Origin: Bacteroidales bacterium
GTDB lineage: Bacteria > Bacteroidota > Bacteroidia > Bacteroidales > UBA10428
Assembly (NCBI GenBank): GCA_016938095.1
Contig: JAFGVG010000028.1
Location: 1 to 8,799 of the forward strand
Direction of reading: 5' to 3'
Length of the DNA: 8,799 nucleotides
The translations under genes and the position numbers were made by a program. The notes beneath the pieces are model-generated. The model was not told where the DNA came from, ran no database searches, and saw only the letters and a program-made list of their open reading frames with translations. Below, piece by piece: positions 7,401 to 8,799 of the stretch; positions within the stretch are counted from its first letter, which is position 1; the number at the start of each line of letters is the position of its first letter.

Positions 7401-7751
7401 CACCTCTTCCAATTCTGCAGTGGCTTTTGGCATTTTTACCTTGATATCGGCCATATTGCCAAGGCTTAAATATACTTCGTTGAATATTTGTGTGGTATAG
7501 CCAATAAACGAAACTGTAATTTTGTATGGTCCGCCAACCCTCATGTTGCCTATAACATAATGGCCATCGGCATTTGCAACTGTTCCGTATTGGGTTCCTG
7601 AAGGTTCATGCACCGCCAAAACGGTAGCACCCGGCAATGTTTCGTTACTGTCGTCATATACTGTGCCCCTTACGCCCGAAGTGGTAACCTGGGCACCGGC
7701 AAAGGAAAATACAAGTAAAAGAATGGATAAAATCAATAACAGCTTTCTCAT
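4476..7751 (-). CDS. Oar-like TonB-dependent receptor with N-terminal carboxypeptidase regulatory-like domain
   Basis: This 1091-residue outer-membrane receptor opens with a signal peptide (MRKLLLILSI...FAGAQ, residues 1-21). A carboxypeptidase-regulatory-like domain follows at about 25-108 (GVRGTVYDD, GHYVIGNMRVGGPY, SFIGY). A clear TonB box, EEVVVTA, sits at 115-121 and a plug at about 125-250 (NVRGNG, FAIDGVVNND, SLDAIEEFQI, PYDVRQGGFTGGGINAITKS). The remainder is a large barrel ending WRMQLGIRYIFN. The PYDVRQGGFTGGG stretch and the length are typical of Oar-like TBDRs, which usually lack a SusD partner; none is present here. In Myxococcus, Oar is tied to protein secretion, so import should not be assumed. 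ATG 7751 is chosen because the in-frame TTG at 7781 lies within the predicted -7 promoter element and would add ten residues before an ideal signal peptide. A strong terminator follows the gene. Ligand unknown. Confidence 0.95.
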   Translation of the reverse strand: MRKLLLILSILLLVFSFAGAQVTTSGVRGTVYDDSNETLPGATVLAVHEPSGTQYGTVANADGHYVIGNMRVGGPYKITVSFIGYTTQIFNEVYLSLGNMADIKVKMPKATAELEEVVVTASRNDVFNTDRTGAASNVSNTVMTAIPNISRGLKDFTKISPFANVRGNGTSFAGTSNRYNLFAIDGVVNNDVFGLTSSGTNGGQTGIEPISLDAIEEFQINIAPYDVRQGGFTGGGINAITKSGTNSFKGSVYYYLNNQNFVGANNPANDEKEDYPEYRDFQAGVTLGGPIVKNKLFFFVNGEITQNKTPLSYVPGTDGSNITIDEVNRVLATLQRIAPGYDPGSYLGIDDETNSTKIMGKLNWNISAKHKLMLRHSYTFGENTDNSRSANALRFYNNGLYFPSKTNSTGLELNSIVGNNMSNRLMIGYTRVRDDRDPLGDPFPSTTIRLSSSKTITVGSEYSSVANQLDQDIYSLTDHLTFYRGKHTFTVGTHNELYSFYNLFVQNIYGNYSFNSLESFESQGTAGAIAPTYYAIGYSFDETDNPKQTKGAADFSALQLGFYAQDEYQFSDRFQVTAGLRVDIPLFLDKPEANAQFNSTYGNEGKTGDVPDPKIMWSPRLGFNWDASGNRSFQVRGGTGLFTGRVPFVWISNQFSNNGQLNGTFSTGSSSASASPITNPPVGYSTDPYNQPTAEELGRTAGRGAINIIDKDLKFPQVFRSNLAIDKKLGWGVVATVEGIFSKTYNNVKFINLNRQEDAAFVFEGPDQRPRYTAASNDPTARGYNSSSRLDPNYDEIVKFENTNKGYSYNIMVQLQKQFDKGFTASMAYNHGRAKDINSGTSSVAYSNWRYVNQKSGLNNLELTTSDYDLGSRFTGYVSYRKEYMKGMLSSQFSLFYNSQTGGPLSYVYSGDLNNDGTSNDMIYIPAAMSDINLIAYNKTVNGETVTVSPEDQWEMLNSFIEGDDYLKEHRGEYAERNGARLPFSHQFDFRFVQEIKLEAGSMANRLQFSVDIINVGNMLNKKWGRQYSGSYSYLIDYKGLEDQDPSSAYQYSNQPTFNYTGNSLINDKPYSISDLASRWRMQLGIRYIFN

Positions 7752-7778
7752 AATGTTTTGGGTTAAGATTATCGCTGT

Positions 7779-7786
7779 CAAAACTA
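7779..7786 (-). promoter_or_regulatory. Predicted -7 promoter element of the Oar-like TBDR
   Basis: On the minus strand TAGTTTTG (7786-7779) matches the Bacteroidota TAnnTTTG element exactly. The upstream -33 element is poor: the nearest candidate is TTTC about 21 bp away (7811-7808). Transcription would start near 7772 with a leader of about 20 nt before ATG 7751. The 123-bp spacer between the glycosyltransferase stop and this gene holds nothing else I can name and no clear terminator. Confidence 0.5.
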
Positions 7787-7874
7787 CCCAACTACCATTA
7801 AGCTATTGAAAAGGAAAAATGAAGAAAGCTCACAGCAATATGAAGAAACGATTAAGGCTGCCTTTCAGTTTTGA

Positions 7875-8799
7875 TCAGGGATTCATGCGGTAGCTGTACT
7901 TCCATTTGCCCCGCGGGAACTTCCCTTCGACATACATTTCGAATATGCGGTGGATGATCCGGTCGGTGATATCGGGATAGGTAATCTCTATGCGGTAGTC
8001 CGAAAGTACCCACTCTTTTATTTTTTCGGCGTGTGTTGCCTTGAACTTTTTCAGCACCGGCACACCCATTCCTTTCAGTGCAGCGGCATTGTAGTGTTGT
8101 TCGTATTGATTTTGCATGGGAATAACCATCAGTTTCTTACCCAGGAAAAGAGCCTCTGCCGGAGTTTCAAATCCCGCACCGCACAAGACCCCGCTCGAGG
8201 TTACCAGGCTTTGAAAAAAGGCCTGTTGTTCCACCGGCCTGATGTGTACATTATTATAGGTAACGGTTGTTGCACAATGTCGCGAAAACACCTGCCATTC
8301 GATTTCGGGAATGCTACCCAGCACTTCTGCTATCAGCGCATCGTCATAAGCAGGCAGGTAAACTGTGTAATGCCCTTCGTCGGTTTTTTCAGCTGTGCGG
8401 ATTTCGCTACGGATCACCGGGGTGAAAATATGCTGCGAGTACCGGCTGAAGTGCAACCCAAAAAAGTGCGATGCCGGTGCATAATTTTTAAGGATGAAAC
8501 TGCCAAAAGGATCCTTGCGATCGGGTTTCGGTGTGTTTTTGTCGAGTAACGACGCCTGATGACTCAATGCTATGCAGGGTACTTTGCTCAGATAACAGGC
8601 CCATGCCGATACCGGTTCAAAGTCGTTCAGTACAAAGTCATAATCCTTTACCGGCAAGGCATTGATCTCTTTCAAGAGCTGCCGGGTATTAGCCTTTTTA
8701 TAAGTCTTTCGAAGGTCGATGCCCCCTTTTTTACCGAAAATAAAACTCAACCCATTTAACCGGTACTTTACCTCAAAAGGCAAATCGAGATTGGTTTGA
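7875..8799 (-). CDS. GT-B glycosyltransferase family protein (Glyco_trans_1_3 / MurG-like), N-terminus beyond window
   Basis: The gene is open to the right edge, and 307 residues are visible. An in-frame TTG at 8783 is not the real start: the frame continues upstream (QTNLD) into LPFEVKYRLNGLSFIFGKKGG, which in this family lies some 40 residues after an N-terminal nucleotide-fold segment. The visible part holds the rest of the N-terminal Rossmann-like domain (DYDFVLNDFEP, CIALSHQASLL) and the C-terminal donor-binding domain. The latter has CGAGFETPAEALFLGKKL (about 8132-8185), then PMQNQYEQHYNAAAL, resembling the sugar-nucleotide-binding end of MurG-type enzymes. The protein ends at TGA 7877-7875. 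It is probably a cytoplasmic or membrane-associated enzyme transferring a sugar from a nucleotide donor onto a lipid or envelope glycan; the acceptor cannot be inferred. It is upstream of the Oar-like receptor but 123 bp away with a promoter between, so they are likely separate units. Confidence 0.88.
   Translation of the reverse strand, partial: QTNLDLPFEVKYRLNGLSFIFGKKGGIDLRKTYKKANTRQLLKEINALPVKDYDFVLNDFEPVSAWACYLSKVPCIALSHQASLLDKNTPKPDRKDPFGSFILKNYAPASHFFGLHFSRYSQHIFTPVIRSEIRTAEKTDEGHYTVYLPAYDDALIAEVLGSIPEIEWQVFSRHCATTVTYNNVHIRPVEQQAFFQSLVTSSGVLCGAGFETPAEALFLGKKLMVIPMQNQYEQHYNAAALKGMGVPVLKKFKATHAEKIKEWVLSDYRIEITYPDITDRIIHRIFEMYVEGKFPRGKWKYSYRMNP

Noticed and set aside
7087..7500. Plus-strand open frame of 137 codons opposite the plug of the Oar-like receptor
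   Set aside because: Antisense to a strongly conserved receptor region; its composition is that of a reverse-complement shadow and no domain is recognisable.
7775..7790. CTGTCA as half of a PhoB box near the Oar-like receptor promoter
   Set aside because: There is no second half-site at the 11-bp spacing, and the enterobacterial PhoB consensus need not apply to Bacteroidota.
7819..7893. Short plus-strand frame with two ATGAAGAAA copies in the spacer before the Oar-like receptor
   Set aside because: Only 24 codons, overlaps the end of the glycosyltransferase gene in antisense, and the repeat is simple A-rich sequence.
7950..8549. Plus-strand open frame of 199 codons opposite the glycosyltransferase gene
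   Set aside because: It lies wholly antisense to a gene with clear family motifs, shows no recognisable domain and has many Cys, His and Phe residues as expected of a shadow frame.

Overview
This window looks like a chromosomal segment of a Bacteroidota bacterium. The evidence is two large TonB-dependent receptors (TBDRs) that begin with the phylum's typical carboxypeptidase-regulatory-like domain, lipoproteins with short lipobox signal peptides, no Shine-Dalgarno sequences ahead of the starts, and promoter elements resembling the TTTG / TAnnTTTG type. Genus cannot be told from the sequence.

Every convincing gene lies on the minus strand, so transcription runs from high to low coordinates. 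From right to left: (i) a GT-B glycosyltransferase cut by the right edge (7875-8799); (ii) a spacer with a likely promoter; (iii) an Oar-like TBDR (4476-7751); (iv) a strong rho-independent terminator (4398-4434); (v) a lipoprotein phosphodiesterase of the nucleotide pyrophosphatase/phosphodiesterase (NPP) type within the alkaline phosphatase superfamily, with all catalytic residues present (3155-4375); (vi) a 102-bp spacer with a promoter embedded in a nearly concentric palindrome (3061-3097); (vii) a second TBDR resembling the TonB-Xanth-Caul subfamily (245-3052); (viii) 20 bp further on, the first 74 codons of another lipoprotein, cut by the left edge, whose N-terminus resembles that of Bacteroidota beta-propeller phytases (1-224).

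The left half reads best as a phosphate-ester scavenging locus: a receptor bringing a large anionic ligand (phytate is the leading guess) across the outer membrane, a lipid-anchored hydrolase co-transcribed with it, and a neighbouring NPP-type phosphodiesterase. Neither lipoprotein has the acidic residues after the acylated cysteine that mark surface lipoproteins in this phylum, which fits hydrolysis in the periplasm after import. The link to phytate is inference, because the catalytic part of the left-edge protein lies outside the window. The Oar-like receptor is separated from the NPP gene by the terminator, so its membership in the same pathway is uncertain.

No tRNA, rRNA, CRISPR array, insertion sequence, integrase or phage gene was seen. 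There is no gene-free stretch longer than about 125 bp. The most unusual non-coding element is the palindrome over the promoter of the left-hand receptor.
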